Made by a program: the position numbers and the translations under genes
Notes under the pieces: generated by a model
Databases searched by the model: none
What the model saw: the letters and a program-made list of their open reading frames with translations, nothing else
What the model was told of the DNA's origin: nothing
In this document: positions 1-10,820 of the stretch, piece by piece
How positions within the stretch are numbered: the first letter of the stretch is position 1
Layout: each line of letters opens with the position of its first letter
Assembly: GCF_037893015.1 (NCBI RefSeq)
Contig: NC_133658.1
Span: 251,168,518 to 251,232,517 of the forward strand
DNA from: Macrotis lagotis
Lineage: Eukaryota; Chordata; Mammalia; Peramelemorphia; Peramelidae
DNA: 64,000 nt
Direction of reading: 5' to 3'

Positions 1-125
1 TTTTGTGCAAGTGATGTTTTTACCCTTTTTTCATCATCTCTCTTCAGGGTATAGATCCAGTAGTGGTATTGCTGGATCAAAGGGTATGCACATTTTTGTT
101 GACCTTTGGAAGGGCATAGTAGAAC
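1..125 (-). mobile_element. L1 ORF2 3' fragment (cut by window edge)
   Basis: The antisense strand reads the conserved L1 ORF2 C-terminal stretch that precedes the FIAALF-type motif. The same text recurs in the longer L1 copies near 13.25, 27.4 and 42.25 kb. Its left end lies outside the window and it is too short to code. Confidence 0.75.
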
Positions 126-682
126 TCAGAATTTTAAAAAAGAACAAATGTTAATTGTTTATACTTGTAACCATGGGAAATGAAACATTAAATTTAAAAA
201 TATCATAGTCATATGAAACAGGGTTGGAAGCAATAGAGTGATGCCAAATTAATTGGCAGTGGAGTTTGAAGCTTCCTTTCTAGGAAAGGAGGAGAGACAT
301 GAGCAAATATATCAAAGGAAGAATATTCTGGCAGCTATGTGAATCAATCCATTCATCAACTGGCATGTATTAAACACCTGTTATAATCAAGGTATTCTGC
401 TAAGTTTTAGGAATGAAGATAAAAAATCAGTCATTTCAACTGAACTGTGAAGTACATGAAAAGGAATAATGTATAAAACTAGAAGGATGGATTGGGGCAG
501 GGTTATTCCAAATGACAAAAGGGTATTTGATTTAGTGTCAATAAAGAGCCACTGGTACTTGCTGAGTAGGGTAGTGATATGAGTTTCATTTTTTGGTTAT
601 TGTTCACTTATGACCAACTCATGGAGATAGGAAAAAAAATAATGAAGGGATAGGGCATTGTTGTAGGATTTTTGAGATTGTT

Positions 683-865
683 CAGTTGATACAGTGTGTC
701 TGACTCTTCATGACCCCCTGCAACATGGGGATTTCTTGGCACAGATACTGCAGTGGTTTGTTGGTTCCTTCTCCATTTCATTTTATAGATGAAGAAACTA
801 AGGCAAGCAGAGTTAAGCAACTTCCCAACAATTATATAGTAAATATCTAAGGCCATTTACTCTCT
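683..865 (-). mobile_element. MAR1-type CORE-SINE
   Basis: Antisense copy. It begins with the BovB-like tail (GTTCAGTTG...TGACTC), then the phrase CATTTTATAGATGAAGAAACT that marks the CORE region. It is degraded and lacks the tRNA-like head. Family assignment rests on the BovB-like 3' tail known for marsupial Mar-1. Confidence 0.65.
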
Positions 866-1394
866 ATCCTAGTTGCCCAGTTGCACTTTAGGAAAGTAAA
901 AATGAGAAAATCTCTAAAGAGTCTTATAGTCTTATATCTTTCCTGTTCCTTTCTTCTTGTTCACATAGGGTATCATCCCCTTATCTGTGATTGCTCTGCC
1001 CAAAGTAATATAAATTTTAATCACTGAAATTTGAAAAATATCTTGGGTTTTATGGGGCAGATTTCTTTCTTGAGGACCATGCCTTAAACCTGGCTTTCAT
1101 TGATTGACAAAGCATTGGTTTGATCAAGTTTAGTCATTGTTTGGACCCTGATTGATTCAAAGTGAATGTAAATAGCAATTGTTTCTGTTTTGGCCAGAAA
1201 CTCCCAGATTAATTTTTTTTTAACTAAACAACAGAGGCTATCCTTTGCATTATTTCTTTCTTACCTGTCTTAAACAATGGAGAAACATTTAGGGCCTTGC
1301 CCTTCCAGTGTTTTTTTTTTTTGAACTAGATAAAAGTAGTCATTGTTTTCATTATCTCTCTCTTACCTACCTATTGAAGACCTTAGATCAAAAA
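866..1394. other. Unassigned AT-rich DNA
   Basis: No repeat family, splice-bounded ORF or RNA gene was recognised. It contains a T-run at 1309-1322 just upstream of a SINE. Confidence 0.4.
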
Positions 1395-1590
1395 GGCCAA
1401 AGTTTCCCCCTACATCCAATCATCTTGATCCATTTCTGGTTGCTAGACCCAGATGATTCCAGGAAGAAAATGAGGCTGGAGACTTTGCACAGTCCTCCTC
1501 TCACTTAAATCCAATTCACTTGAATGTCATGGCATCATCTCCCTGATGTCATGGTCCTCTTCAAGAATGAAGGGCAAATATGGGGAAAAT
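1395..1590 (+). mobile_element. CAT-tailed SINE, 3' portion
   Basis: Matches the 3' half of the longer copy at 40742-41105: the phrases CCAATTCACTTG and TGATGTCATGGTCCTCTTC, then AAGAATGAAGG. The 5' tRNA-like part and the trinucleotide tail are missing or eroded. Confidence 0.7.
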
Positions 1591-1784
1591 GATGCTCCAG
1601 AGGGCAATAATAGGGACCTGAACTTGGGTGGTGACAACTGGAATAAGAAAGGAGGAGTATAATTATAGAACTGGATTACATGTGATACAAAAAGAACTTT
1701 AGGAGTTTACTCATAGTGCAATTAACAGCTCCTATCCAACTCAACACTCCAACAACATACTGAACCATCCCTAAATCAACTGTG

Positions 1785-1965
1785 CCACAGGAATATGCTG
1801 ATAAATGTTTAACAAAAGGTTCTCCAGAGAAAAAAGAAAAGTATTCTTGACATACTTTTAAATTTAGTCTGCATTAACATTGTATTTATCACTTTCTTCA
1901 ATCAACAAAAGAGTCAAACCCTGATTTGTAGCTTGTAGGTTTCTGAAGTAAAAAATACACTGAAA
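1785..1965. repeat. Unclassified interspersed repeat, copy 1
   Basis: Shares TAAATGTTTAACAA, then ATCAACAAAA and CTGATTTGT at similar spacing, with 29622-29800. That makes it an old repeat family. I cannot name the class; a decayed DNA transposon or LTR fragment is possible. Confidence 0.45.
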
Positions 1966-2870
1966 ATTTAATAATTGGCTCTCCCAAGCTATTTGGAACT
2001 GATTCCAGCACACTTCCAATTAAAATTCAAAGGAATCTTAGCAATTAAAGATTGCTAAAGGGTAGAGAAACTGTGGGATTTGGACAAGGTTATACATACC
2101 AAGATATTCACAGAGCAAGGCCTTGAATACTCCAGGTAACCTTCCCAACCATTTTTGACTAAAGGACAGTCCTCTAGCAATTCTCAATTCTATCCCTAAA
2201 TATCCCAGACCCCAAGTCAGGTTCTATTGCACATCCTGAGACTTGGTTTCTATGAAAAATCTTCTCATGTTAGTCCAAATAATAGGTCACTCTAGTCCCT
2301 TAAGTCTGATTGGAATAATTTCTGAATATAGTCTAAAATTGCTCTTCTTTGTTAAGAGTGCAGGGAATCTCGTTTTAGAGGCAAAACCTATTTTAGGGAT
2401 ATGCTGCATTTATATCAATATTGTAATTAAACAACAATTGGCAAACCACCACCCAGGGACAAAAGTGGGCTTCTGGATAAGCATATTCAACTTGTCCTCT
2501 ACTTATAGTCTGCCTTGCAAATTCCCAGAAAGCAATTTTCAAAACTCTAGCTATTCTTCCCTTTCCCTAGTTCTTTCTGCCACCCCCATAAAACTGTTCA
2601 AAGAGAAGACCACCCCAGAGGCCACTGAGCAAATGTTTCTTAGGGAAGCCTATGGGACATGGTCCAAATGGAGTTCATACAGTCATGATTTCTTCTAGCT
2701 TAGCCATAGAGGATGCTGAAGGAAAGAGCCTGAGTTTTCTCTTCCCTAAATGTTCATTACAAGTGAATGAACATACTATTTTTGAGGTTGTAGCTTAGTT
2801 CAGGTACCTTTTTGTAATAAAAGAACTGAGGCATTGCTGAGAGTTCTCTTACTCATTAAAAGAAAACATG
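1966..2870. other. Unassigned DNA with one 151-codon open frame
   Basis: Holds an uninterrupted plus-strand frame at 2243-2698. The product has no recognisable domain, compositional order or homologue, and no splice or promoter context supports it. I treat it as a chance ORF in unannotated old repeat or unique sequence. Confidence 0.35.
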
Positions 2871-2874
2871 ATAG

Positions 2875-3080
2875 ACTGTTTTAGAATCATGGATCTAGAA
2901 GAGACATTTCCATGAAAAAACTCAGAACTGGAGGGGAAGTTTTTAGAACAAAGAACTATAGCAAAGAATCTCAGAATTGGGGGGGGGCATAGAGCATAAA
3001 TTTTTCAAGCTAGAAGAGACATCAAAACATAGGATTTCAGATTCAGAACTGGAAGGGACTTTAGAACATAGAACAATGAT
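2875..3080 (+). repeat. Diverged 'GAACATAGAAT' motif array
   Basis: Repeated phrases of the type 'agaacatagaat...cagaactggaagggact' occur several times in about 200 bp. This is the same motif that forms the ordered 33-bp array at 55078-55242. Here the units are irregular. Confidence 0.5.
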
Positions 3081-3081
3081 G

Positions 3082-3355
3082 GTCAGATAGATGGCATAGT
3101 CAATAGAACACACTGGACCTAGAGTCAGGAAAAGCTGAATTCAAATTCTGCCTAAGATATTAGCTTGTGTGATCCTCAGCAAGTCATTTAACCTTTTTCT
3201 ATCTCAGTTTCCTCAATTGTATGTAACCCAGATCTCAAAGGCAATGTAAAATGGGGATAATAACAGCACCCACATTTCAGAGTCCTTTTGTGAGGACAAA
3301 ATGAGATAATATTGCAAAGCACTTTTCAAATTTTAAGGTGCTATGTTAATACTAA
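3082..3355 (+). mobile_element. MIR/CORE-type SINE (Ther-1-like)
   Basis: Sense copy: a tRNA-like head (GATGGCATAGTCAATAGAAC), a CORE region with CTCAGTTTCCTC, and an L2-like tail (TGTGAGGACAAAATGAGATAAT). Full order of the MIR family is kept, with heavy divergence. Confidence 0.75.
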
Positions 3356-3538
3356 TATTGTTAGAACTAGAAGTGATTTTAGAACATAGAACATAATATT
3401 AGAAGAAAAAGAATTCTTATATTCTTATAATAGGGTTTTATAACCATCAGGTCCATGAACTTTATTTCATGTATGTCAACACAACTGATTGCCTTTATAA
3501 TTGCATGTATGTTGTTTTTTGTATTTAAAAATATTCTT

Positions 3539-3691
3539 GGGGTGGCTAGGTGGCACAGTGGATAAAGCACCAGCCCTGGAGTCAGGAGTACCTGGTTCAA
3601 ATCCAGTTTCAGACACTTAATAATTACCTAGCTGTGTGGCCTTGGGCAAGGCACTTAACCCCATTTGGCTTGCAAAAACCTTAAAAAAAAA
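3539..3691 (+). mobile_element. tRNA-derived SINE
   Basis: Near full-length. A box GTGGCACAGTGG, B box GGTTCAAATCC, body ACTTAATAATTACCTAGCTG, then TTGCAAAAACC and an A-tail. The A-tail fits L1-dependent mobilisation. Confidence 0.93.
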
Positions 3692-3729
3692 GTCTATGAC
3701 ACAAAATGAATGATGAACTCCTGCTTTAA

Positions 3730-3860
3730 AACATAAAATGTCAAAGCCATAAACAACCTAGAATTTAGAATGCTAGAGCTAGAAATCAACTTAAAATATA
3801 GACTATTAGATCTAGAAGCATTAGGGGTCAGAATATTGGAGATGGAAGAGACCTTGGAGA
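3730..3860 (+). repeat. Diverged 'GAACATAGAAT' motif array
   Basis: Degenerate phrases (tagaatgctagagctagaa, ttagatctagaagcat, atattggagatggaagagacc) resemble the 33-bp unit at 55078-55242 and the array at 2875-3080. Confidence 0.4.
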
Positions 3861-5400
3861 TCATGATCTAGGGATTCCTATCAGTTTTTGTGTCATGATC
3901 TAGTAAAATTATGGATACCTTCTTAAAAGAATGTTTTTAAATGTACAAAGCAAGATACCTAGGATTATTAAGGCAATTAATTTTACTCAAGAATAGTTAT
4001 CAAAATATTTTTTTAAAATAAGTTCATGGACCCTAAGTTAAGAGTATTGATTAATAGAATGCTTTAATTTTACAGCTATTACTTGAGTTAGTGGTAGAGA
4101 TGGGACTAATACTTGGTTCATCTACCTCAGTTCATTGCTCTTTCCATAAAACTGTACAGTGATGTAGTAGTTGTAGTAGTAGTGGTTGGTTCTTGTAAGA
4201 AGACCAAAACAATATCACTTTGTTAGAGACAAGGTACTATGTGTTCAGCTGTAGCTGATCAGACCAATAGGAACTCAGAATGGGGTAGGCACAAATAACC
4301 ACTTGGGGTGGTTACTTTAAACTTATATATCTCCTATTTCCTTTGAGCTGCTTCAATTCTACCTTGCACATGGAATATTGCCCCTTCTCTCATAAGGGCA
4401 TGCCATGCTGGGTAGTCCTTTGCCAGTCCCATGCTGCACAATCAATTCCAAAGGTCTTAAGAGAGAACTTCAGGATGTCCCTAAAACACTTCTTCTGACT
4501 TCTGTGTGAGTGCTTGCCCTGTGTGAGTTTTCCTTAATATAGTTTTTTTGGCAAGTATGTACCTGGCATTCAAACAACATGACCAGTCCATCATAGTTGC
4601 GCTCTCTGTAGAAGCGTTTGAATGCTTGGCAGTTTAACTTGAGAAAGGACCTCAGTATCTGATATCTTCTTATGCCAGATGATCTCAGAATCTTCCTAAG
4701 AAAATATAAATGGAAGCAATTCAGTTTCCTGGCATGGCATTGGTAGACTGTCCAGATTTTACAGGCATATGGGAATGAGGTCAACAGAACAATTCTGTAG
4801 ACTTTCAGTTTGACAGTCTAATACTTCTTTTCTCCCAAATAATGAGCTGGCTCCGGTAATGCTTGTGTCAGCCTCATTACCAATGTGTACCTCGGAAAAA
4901 TACATTGTCAAGGTAAGTGAACTTAAACACAACATTCAAAAGTTTTCCATTTGCTATAAGCAATGCTTCTACTTACAGATGGCTGATAGAGCACCTGTAT
5001 CTTCTTGGTGTTAATTGTTAGGCCAAAATTAGCACAAGCAGCAGAGAATCAATCCATATGTTTTTGCATTTCAGCTTCAGAGGTTGCATTGAGTACACAA
5101 TCACCTGCAAAAAGAAGATTGTGCACCAACACTCCCTATACTTTGGTCTTGGATTGTAGCCTATTCAAGTTGAATTTACCATCATTACAGTAGCTGACCT
5201 TGATGCTGTGTCCATCTTCAGTGAAGACCTTTGGTAACATGACTGAAAACATCATGCTAAAAAGCAAAGGAACAATGACATATCCTTGTTCCACTCCATT
5301 GGTGACTGGGAAATTTCAAGAGCATATTCATATCCTGGGCAAGCATGCCATCATGAAGCTGACTTCAATAATGATGAACTTCTCAGGGCAACCAAATTTT

Positions 5401-5550
5401 TTTTTTAGGTTTTTGCAAGTCAAATGGGGTTAAGTGACTTGCCCAAGGCCATACAGCTAGGTAATTATTAAGTGTCTGAGACCGGATTTGAACCCAGCTA
5501 CTCCTGACTCAGGGCCGGTGCTTTATCCACTGTGCCACCTAGCCGCCCCT
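5401..5550 (-). mobile_element. tRNA-derived SINE inside the RTE-like LINE
   Basis: Antisense full-length copy flanked by a perfect 16-bp TSD, AGGGCAACCAAATTTT, at 5385-5400 and 5551-5566. Confidence 0.95.
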
Positions 5551-6351
5551 AGGGCAACCAAATTTTGACATAATTTTCCATTAACTTTCACAACTGACAA
5601 TATCAAAGGCCAACTTGGTCAGTTCTACAAACATTTTATACAGACCTCTGTTCTGCCCCTGACATTTTTCCTGGATTTGTGACCATCTTTCAGGTGAAGG
5701 ATCAGCCCATTGAGAAGGACACTGACAAAAATCTTATCAGTAATGGCTAAGAGAAAGACACACCTGTGACTATCACAGGATAATCTATTTCCTTTACCTT
5801 TATAGAGATGAATAATAGTGGCATCCTTAAATTCTTGGGAGATAACATCTTCATGACATATAACCTGCAAAATTTGTCAGCTTTTGAATGAGCAATGGAC
5901 TCCCTCACCTTGTAGATCTCAGCTGGAATAGAATCAGCACCATCTTTGCCACATATAATTATAATGGCATTCATAACCTAAGCTAGGGCTGGATTGACTT
6001 CAAATTGAGGTAGTCATTGACTTCTGCATTGACTGATGATGGTCTGTTAAGAATGGAATGTAAGTGTTCAGCATATCTATCTAGGATCATATCCCTATCA
6101 CTAATCAATATGACTCCATCAATACTGAGTAACTGAGATGCACCATATGTCTTTGGTCGATAAATAGTTCTCAGCACATCATAAAAGTACTTTGGATTGT
6201 TACTATCCATATAAAATTGAATTTCCTCTACCTTTTTATTGAGTCAAAAATACTGAACCTCTCTAAGCTTCACTTGTACTTTACTTTTGATGAAATTAAA
6301 TGCTGCCTTCTTATAAATGTATGAACTACCCTGCTATGAAACCCTATGGAG

Positions 6352-6521
6352 GGGGCGGCTAGGTGGCGGCTAGGTGGCATAGTAGATAAGACACTGGCCT
6401 AGGAGTCAGGAGTACCTGGGTTCAAATCCGGTCTCAGACACTTAATAATTACCTAGCTGTGTGGCCTTGGGCAAGCCACTTAACCCCAATTGTCTTGCAA
6501 AAAACCTAAAAAAAAAAAACA
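6352..6521 (+). mobile_element. tRNA-derived SINE with duplicated head
   Basis: Flanked by a 14-bp TSD, GAAACCCTATGGAG (6338-6351, 6522-6535). The first bases are doubled (GGCGGCTAGGT repeated back to back), so the A-box region is partly tandem. Confidence 0.93.
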
Positions 6522-7536
6522 GAAACCCTATGGAGCTCTTGATTTTCATTTAGTAGCTTCTGTATTTCCCCATCATTTCTCTCAAACTAGTCTTGATAAT
6601 TGTGAGCATTCTGACACAAATGAGCAAATGCAGGGCTGAACACCAATTCTCTGAAAGCTACCCACTCCTTTTCTGTTCGACTTGCCAACTAGATGTTGGC
6701 TCAACTTCCCTCCAAGGTAGCAACAAATTGTTCCCACTCAGAGAGACACCCTAATCTCTTGGCACTAATTCTTCAAGTAGTTTCTTTGTTTTGGGGTTAC
6801 CACTTTGGTGTATTATGGATATTTAGCTTGGAGAGGATGAGTCTATGATCAGTCTAATATTCTGCACCCCACTTTGTCTTCATCATTCTCACATCCTGTC
6901 TCTTCTCCTTACAATCACATAGTCTATTAGGTACCAATGTTTGCTTTGAGGGCACATCCAGGAAGTTTTATTACATTTAGATAAATGGAAGACAGTGTGA
7001 TGAGAAGGTTATAAGATGCACAAGTCTTCAGTAGTAGATGACTTATTGCTGTTGCTGTTTCCAACTCCATTCCTCCCAAGGATACCCTGCCATGTCTGGT
7101 AGTCTGAAGAATTATAAGCTTGTTCCCTTTTGGTACATTGATGGTAAGGGCCTCCAGGTCTTCATAAAATTTTTCTTTGATTTCATTAGGGTTCATCATG
7201 GTGGGAGCATGGGCACTTATGATAATGGCTTTAAGTTTTCCTGCAAATGACACTTGTATGCAAGTTTGAGAATTATATTAATTTTGATTGCAAAATCTAC
7301 CCCAGCTTCACAGTGCTCCACTTCACTGCAGTCACTCCAGAAAAACTTGTAACTAGCTACAACTTTAGTAATCTGACTTTTAATTGCCAGCCTTGCTTCA
7401 CTCAGAGTTGCTATTTGCATATGGTACTTACTGAGTTCTCTTGCAACAAGAGCTGTTGTCTTTCAGGTCTATTTTGATCTTTGCTGTCTATGAGTGTGTG
7501 CACATCTATGTGTTGATACTGAGAGGAATCTTCTTT

Positions 7537-7699
7537 TTTTAAAATTTTTTTTGTAAGGTAATGGGGTTAAGTGACTTGCCCAAGGCCACACAGTTAGGCA
7601 ATTATTAAGTGTCTGAGGCCGGATTTGAACGAATTTGAACTCAGATACTCCTGACTCCAGAGCTGGTGCTCTATCCACTGCGCCACCTAGTCACCCCAT
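7537..7699 (-). mobile_element. tRNA-derived SINE
   Basis: Antisense copy with TSD GGAATCTTCTTT at 7525-7536 and 7700-7711. A small internal repeat (GAATTTGAAC GAATTTGAAC) disrupts the B box. Confidence 0.93.
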
Positions 7700-7958
7700 G
7701 GAATCTTCTTTGAAGACTTTTTTTTACAGTTTTTTTTGTTTTGACCACAGGGTGGGATCCCTTCCATCCCTCCCATACCTCCCATCCCTCTCTGCTGTGG
7801 TAAATCAGGTCTGAGTTGGCTAAACAGACAGTTGAGAACTTTTCTAACCTCTTCCTTACACCAGGAAGTGAGCAGTTTGATCCTTAAATGCTGATCAGAC
7901 ACTCAGGGGGGTCTGCCAAATCCCACTGAAGAATTCAGTGAAGAAATGATCCTATATA

Positions 7959-8062
7959 GAGCACCAGCCCTGGAGTCAGGAGTACCTGGGTTCAAGTCCG
8001 GCCTCAGACACTTAAGAATTACCTAGCTGTGTGACCCTTGCAAAAACCTAAAAAAAAAAAAA
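7959..8062 (+). mobile_element. 5'-truncated tRNA-derived SINE
   Basis: Starts inside the A-box region (GAGCACCAGCCC), keeps the B box and A-tail, and has lost part of the 3' body. TSD GATCCTATATA at 7948-7958 and 8063-8073. Confidence 0.9.
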
Positions 8063-8224
8063 GATCCTATATATGGTCTGGGCCACCAGTGGCAGGGTTG
8101 TGACCTCAGGTCACATCTGCATCTATTGCTTCATCACTTGCCAGTCACTACAGAACTTTGAGATAGGAAATGGTTTTATTTTTTTGAAAGAAGTAAACAC
8201 AAATTCATGTCTCTCATAACTCTA

Positions 8225-8697
8225 GGGTCATTGTTTTGTGACAATAGGCTCAATCCAATCTTCATCATACTCTCCACCCCCAACTCCCCCTAACCCAATA
8301 ATTTCTTATCACTTCCAGGATCAATGTAAAAAGCCTCTATCTGGTTCTTAGAGATCCCATCTTATTCCCCATCCCCTCAACTCTCCACATATTATGTGAT
8401 CCAGTGTTATTGACTTCCTTGCTATGTTTCAAATAAGATACTCAATCTCCAGACATTTTCACTGCCTAATTCCCGCACCTGTACTCTCTTCATCCTCAAG
8501 ACTACTTCTTGACTTCCTTTTGAGTCCTGGCTAAAATCCTGCTTTCTAAAGGAAGACCTTCCTGATCCCACTTAATGCTAATTGAGACTATAACTGATTT
8601 ACTTTGCATAGATCTTGTTTGTATATAGTTATTTTCATGTTGTTCCCCCTTATTTTGTGAACTCCTTGAGAACAGGGTCTATTCCACCCACCCACTT
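8225..8697 (+). mobile_element. L2-like LINE 3' fragment
   Basis: Sense strand carries the typical L2 end phrase GTGAACTCCTTGAGAACAGGG, preceded by the 'ttcctgatcccac' region. It lacks the final 'tttgtatcccca' tail because the HAL1-like A/T tail follows directly at about 8698. Confidence 0.65.
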
Positions 8698-8874
8698 TTT
8701 TAAAATTAATTAATTTATTGATTTATTCTTATTTTGTACAAATAATTTTTTTATACATTACTAAAATATTCTTGTTTAAGAGTAAACATAATACCTCCTC
8801 CCCCCAAGAAAATATAGACCTGCATAAGCAATAAAGGGGGAGAGAAAAAATAAAATAATAATAATAATAGTAGG

Positions 8875-9027
8875 TATGGCTAGGTGGTGCAGTGGACAGA
8901 CCACCAGTCCTGGAGCCAGGAGCACCCGAGCCCAAATCCAGCCCCAGACACCCAACAATCACCCAGCTGTGTGATCCCATGCAAGCCACCCCAACCCCAT
9001 TGCCCTACAAAAAAACAAAAAAAAAAG
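8875..9027 (+). mobile_element. SINE segment 3 embedded in HAL1-like copy A
   Basis: tRNA-SINE-related: GGCTAGGTGGTGCAGTGGAC, then CACCCAGCTGTGTGATCC. It is antisense to the HAL1-like element and GC-shifted relative to young SINEs. Its counterpart in copy B lies at 38870-39025, so it predates both insertions. Confidence 0.85.
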
Positions 9028-9062
9028 ACTCAAAATAAAATAAAATAGTAAAAATAATAGTA

Positions 9063-9210
9063 GGGGCGGCTGGGTGGCAGACAGATCACTAGCCCTTGAA
9101 CCAGGAGCACCCAGGTCCAAATCTGGCCTCAGACACCCAGCAGTCACCCAGCTGTGTGGCCCCAGGCAGGCTACTCAGTCCCATTTGCCCTGTAACACCC
9201 CCAAGAAAAT
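9063..9210 (+). mobile_element. SINE segment 2 embedded in HAL1-like copy A
   Basis: tRNA-SINE-related head GGGGCGGCTGGGTGGCAGAC and body CAGCTGTGTGGCCCC. Antisense to the host element. Counterpart at 38695-38835 in copy B. Confidence 0.85.
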
Positions 9211-9414
9211 AATAATAATAAAAAATGTGCTTCAGTCTGTGTTCCAATACCACCAGTTCTGTTGCGGGTGGATCACATTTTTTAGGATAAGTCTATCACA
9301 AAAGTTACTTCCATATTTTTCCACCATTGCCATTGCTGATTGCAATTCCCTCCATTCATACTTCTCTATGACCATGATCTATATTTTCTCTCTCCTTTCC
9401 CTCTGTCTCTGCTG

Positions 9415-9562
9415 TAGGATAGTTGAGTGGTGCAGTATACAGATCCCCAGCCCTGGGGCCAAGAGGCCTTGAACTCACATACCACCCTTACCCAGCATCC
9501 ACCCGGCCCTATGGTCCCAAACAGGCTATCTAATCCCAGCCCCTTGCAAGAAAAAAGAAAAT
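9415..9562 (+). mobile_element. SINE segment 1 embedded in HAL1-like copy A
   Basis: Most diverged of the three: GAGTGGTGCAGTATACAGAT, then CCTTGCAAGAAAAAAGAAAA. Its counterpart at 38335-38482 in copy B supports the identification. Confidence 0.75.
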
Positions 9563-10512
9563 GTGTTATATCTGACAACTCTCCCCCCATGGCCCATCAT
9601 CTCCTCCATCACTCACATACCCCCCCTTCCCCCTGTCCCCCTTCTCTCCTTCTTACTACATATGTCTATATCCCATTGAGTATATATGCTGTTTCCTCTC
9701 CTAGCCATCTCTGATGAGGGCAAAGATTCCCTCATTCCCCCTCCCCTTTCCCCCTTCCATATCATTGTAATAAAGAAAAACCTTATTATATGAAATATCT
9801 TAGCCTATTCCCCCTCTCCTTTTTCTTTCTCCCATTACATTTCCCTTTTTTCTATTGACTCCATTTTTACACCATATTTTATTTTCAAATTCAGCTTTCT
9901 CCTGTGCTTCAACTATAAAAGCTCCCTCTACCTGCTCTATTAACTAAGAAGGTTCATATGAGTATTATCAGTGTCATTTTTCTATGCAGGAATACATGAA
10001 GTTCATCATCATTAAGTCCCTCATATTTCCCCCCTCTCCTCCAATCTCCCTGCTTCACCTGAGTCCTGTATCTGAAGATCAAACCTTCTGTTCATCTCTG
10101 GCCATTCCAAAAGGAACATTTGAAACTCCCCTGGTTCATTGAAAGTCCATCTTTTTCCCTGGATGAGGACATTCAGCCTTGCTGGGTAGTTCATTCTTGG
10201 CTGCATTCTAAGCTCTTTTGCCTTCCGGTATATTATATTCCAAGCCCTACGAGCTATTAACGTAGTTGCTGCTAAGTCCTGTGTGATCCTGACTGCAGCT
10301 CCATGATATTTGAATTGTGTCCTTCTGGCTGCTTATAATATTTTCTCTTTGACTTGGGAGTTCTGGAACTTGGCTATAATATTCCTGGGGGGTGTTTTTT
10401 ATGGATCTCTTTCTCAGGGAGATTGGTGGATTCTCTCCATTTCTATTTTGTCCTCTGCTTCTAGGATATCAGGGCAATCTTACTGTAATAATTCTTTGAA
10501 AATGATGTCAAG

Positions 10513-10599
10513 CAGATTGCTTTCCATGGGGGGGGGGAAGTATGATTTGGGGGGAAATTGTAAAACTCAAATAATCTCTTTAATAAAAATAAATTTTAA
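10513..10599 (+). mobile_element. Very short L1 3' tail insertion
   Basis: About 87 bp of L1 3' UTR: a G-rich run, then AAATTGTAAAACTCAAATAA and an A-rich tail. It is flanked by the 14-bp TSD AAAATGATGTCAAG (10499-10512, 10600-10613) and breaks ORF1 of HAL1-like copy A. Confidence 0.88.
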
Positions 10600-10656
10600 A
10601 AAATGATGTCAAGGTTCTTTTCCTGGTCATGACTTTCAGGTATTCCAATAATTTTT

Positions 10657-10820
10657 TTTGTTGTTTGTTTTTTAGGGTTTTTTTGCAAGGCAAATGGGGT
10701 TAAGTGCCTTGCCCAAGGGCACACAGCTAGGTAATTATTAAGTGTCTGAGACTGGATTTGAACCCAGGTACTCCTGACTCCAGGGCCGGTGCTTTATCCA
10801 CTGCACTACCTAGCTGCTCC
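10657..10820 (-). mobile_element. tRNA-derived SINE in HAL1-like copy A
   Basis: Antisense genomic orientation, TSD ATTCCAATAATTTTT at 10642-10656 and 10821-10835. Absent from copy B, so it is a later insertion. Confidence 0.94.

Larger units (their letters stand above)
4163..7480 (-). mobile_element. RTE-like LINE, nearly complete ORF, decayed
   Basis: Read on the minus strand from 7440 down to 4240, disrupted frames give one non-LTR polyprotein in order. The endonuclease portion includes FFWSDCSEVEHCEAGVDFAI at about 7340 and ISAHAPTMMNPNEIKEKFYE at about 7180. The pre-RT region carries ADSIPAEIYK at about 5930 and QEFKDATIIHLYKGKGNR at about 5810. The C-terminal segment carries CKIWTVYQCHARKLNCFH at about 4740. 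The 3' UTR ends in a TAC/TAG trinucleotide tract near 4163-4182. Two SINEs interrupt it (5401-5550 and 6352-6521), and stops and frameshifts are many, so it is dead. Placement in the RTE clade is tentative. It is not BovB, which is present separately at 29 kb. Confidence 0.75.
7481..8164 (-). other. Probable 5' region of the RTE-like LINE
   Basis: Sequence upstream of the endonuclease region of the RTE-like element, interrupted by two SINEs. It has a short AT/T-rich part and a GC-rich patch near 7745-7800. Assigning it to the LINE 5' UTR is inferred from position only. Confidence 0.35.

Noticed and set aside
2243-2698. 151-codon open frame as a possible gene
   Set aside because: No domain, no homologue recognised, no promoter or splice context. 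Length is within what chance gives over 64 kb in six frames.
3539-3691. SINE A and B boxes as a genuine tRNA gene
   Set aside because: The tRNA-like part lacks a foldable cloverleaf with anticodon arm and is fused to a SINE body with A-tail and TSDs elsewhere in the family.
4163-7480. Region read as a functional host gene with exons
   Set aside because: The pieces join into one non-LTR retrotransposon polyprotein order (endonuclease, RT, C-terminus) with stops and SINE insertions, so it is a dead LINE.
10310-10606. Plus-strand 98-codon frame (also seen inverted at 37371-37586)
   Set aside because: It is the antisense shadow of the RRM-coding part of HAL1-like ORF1 in both copies.
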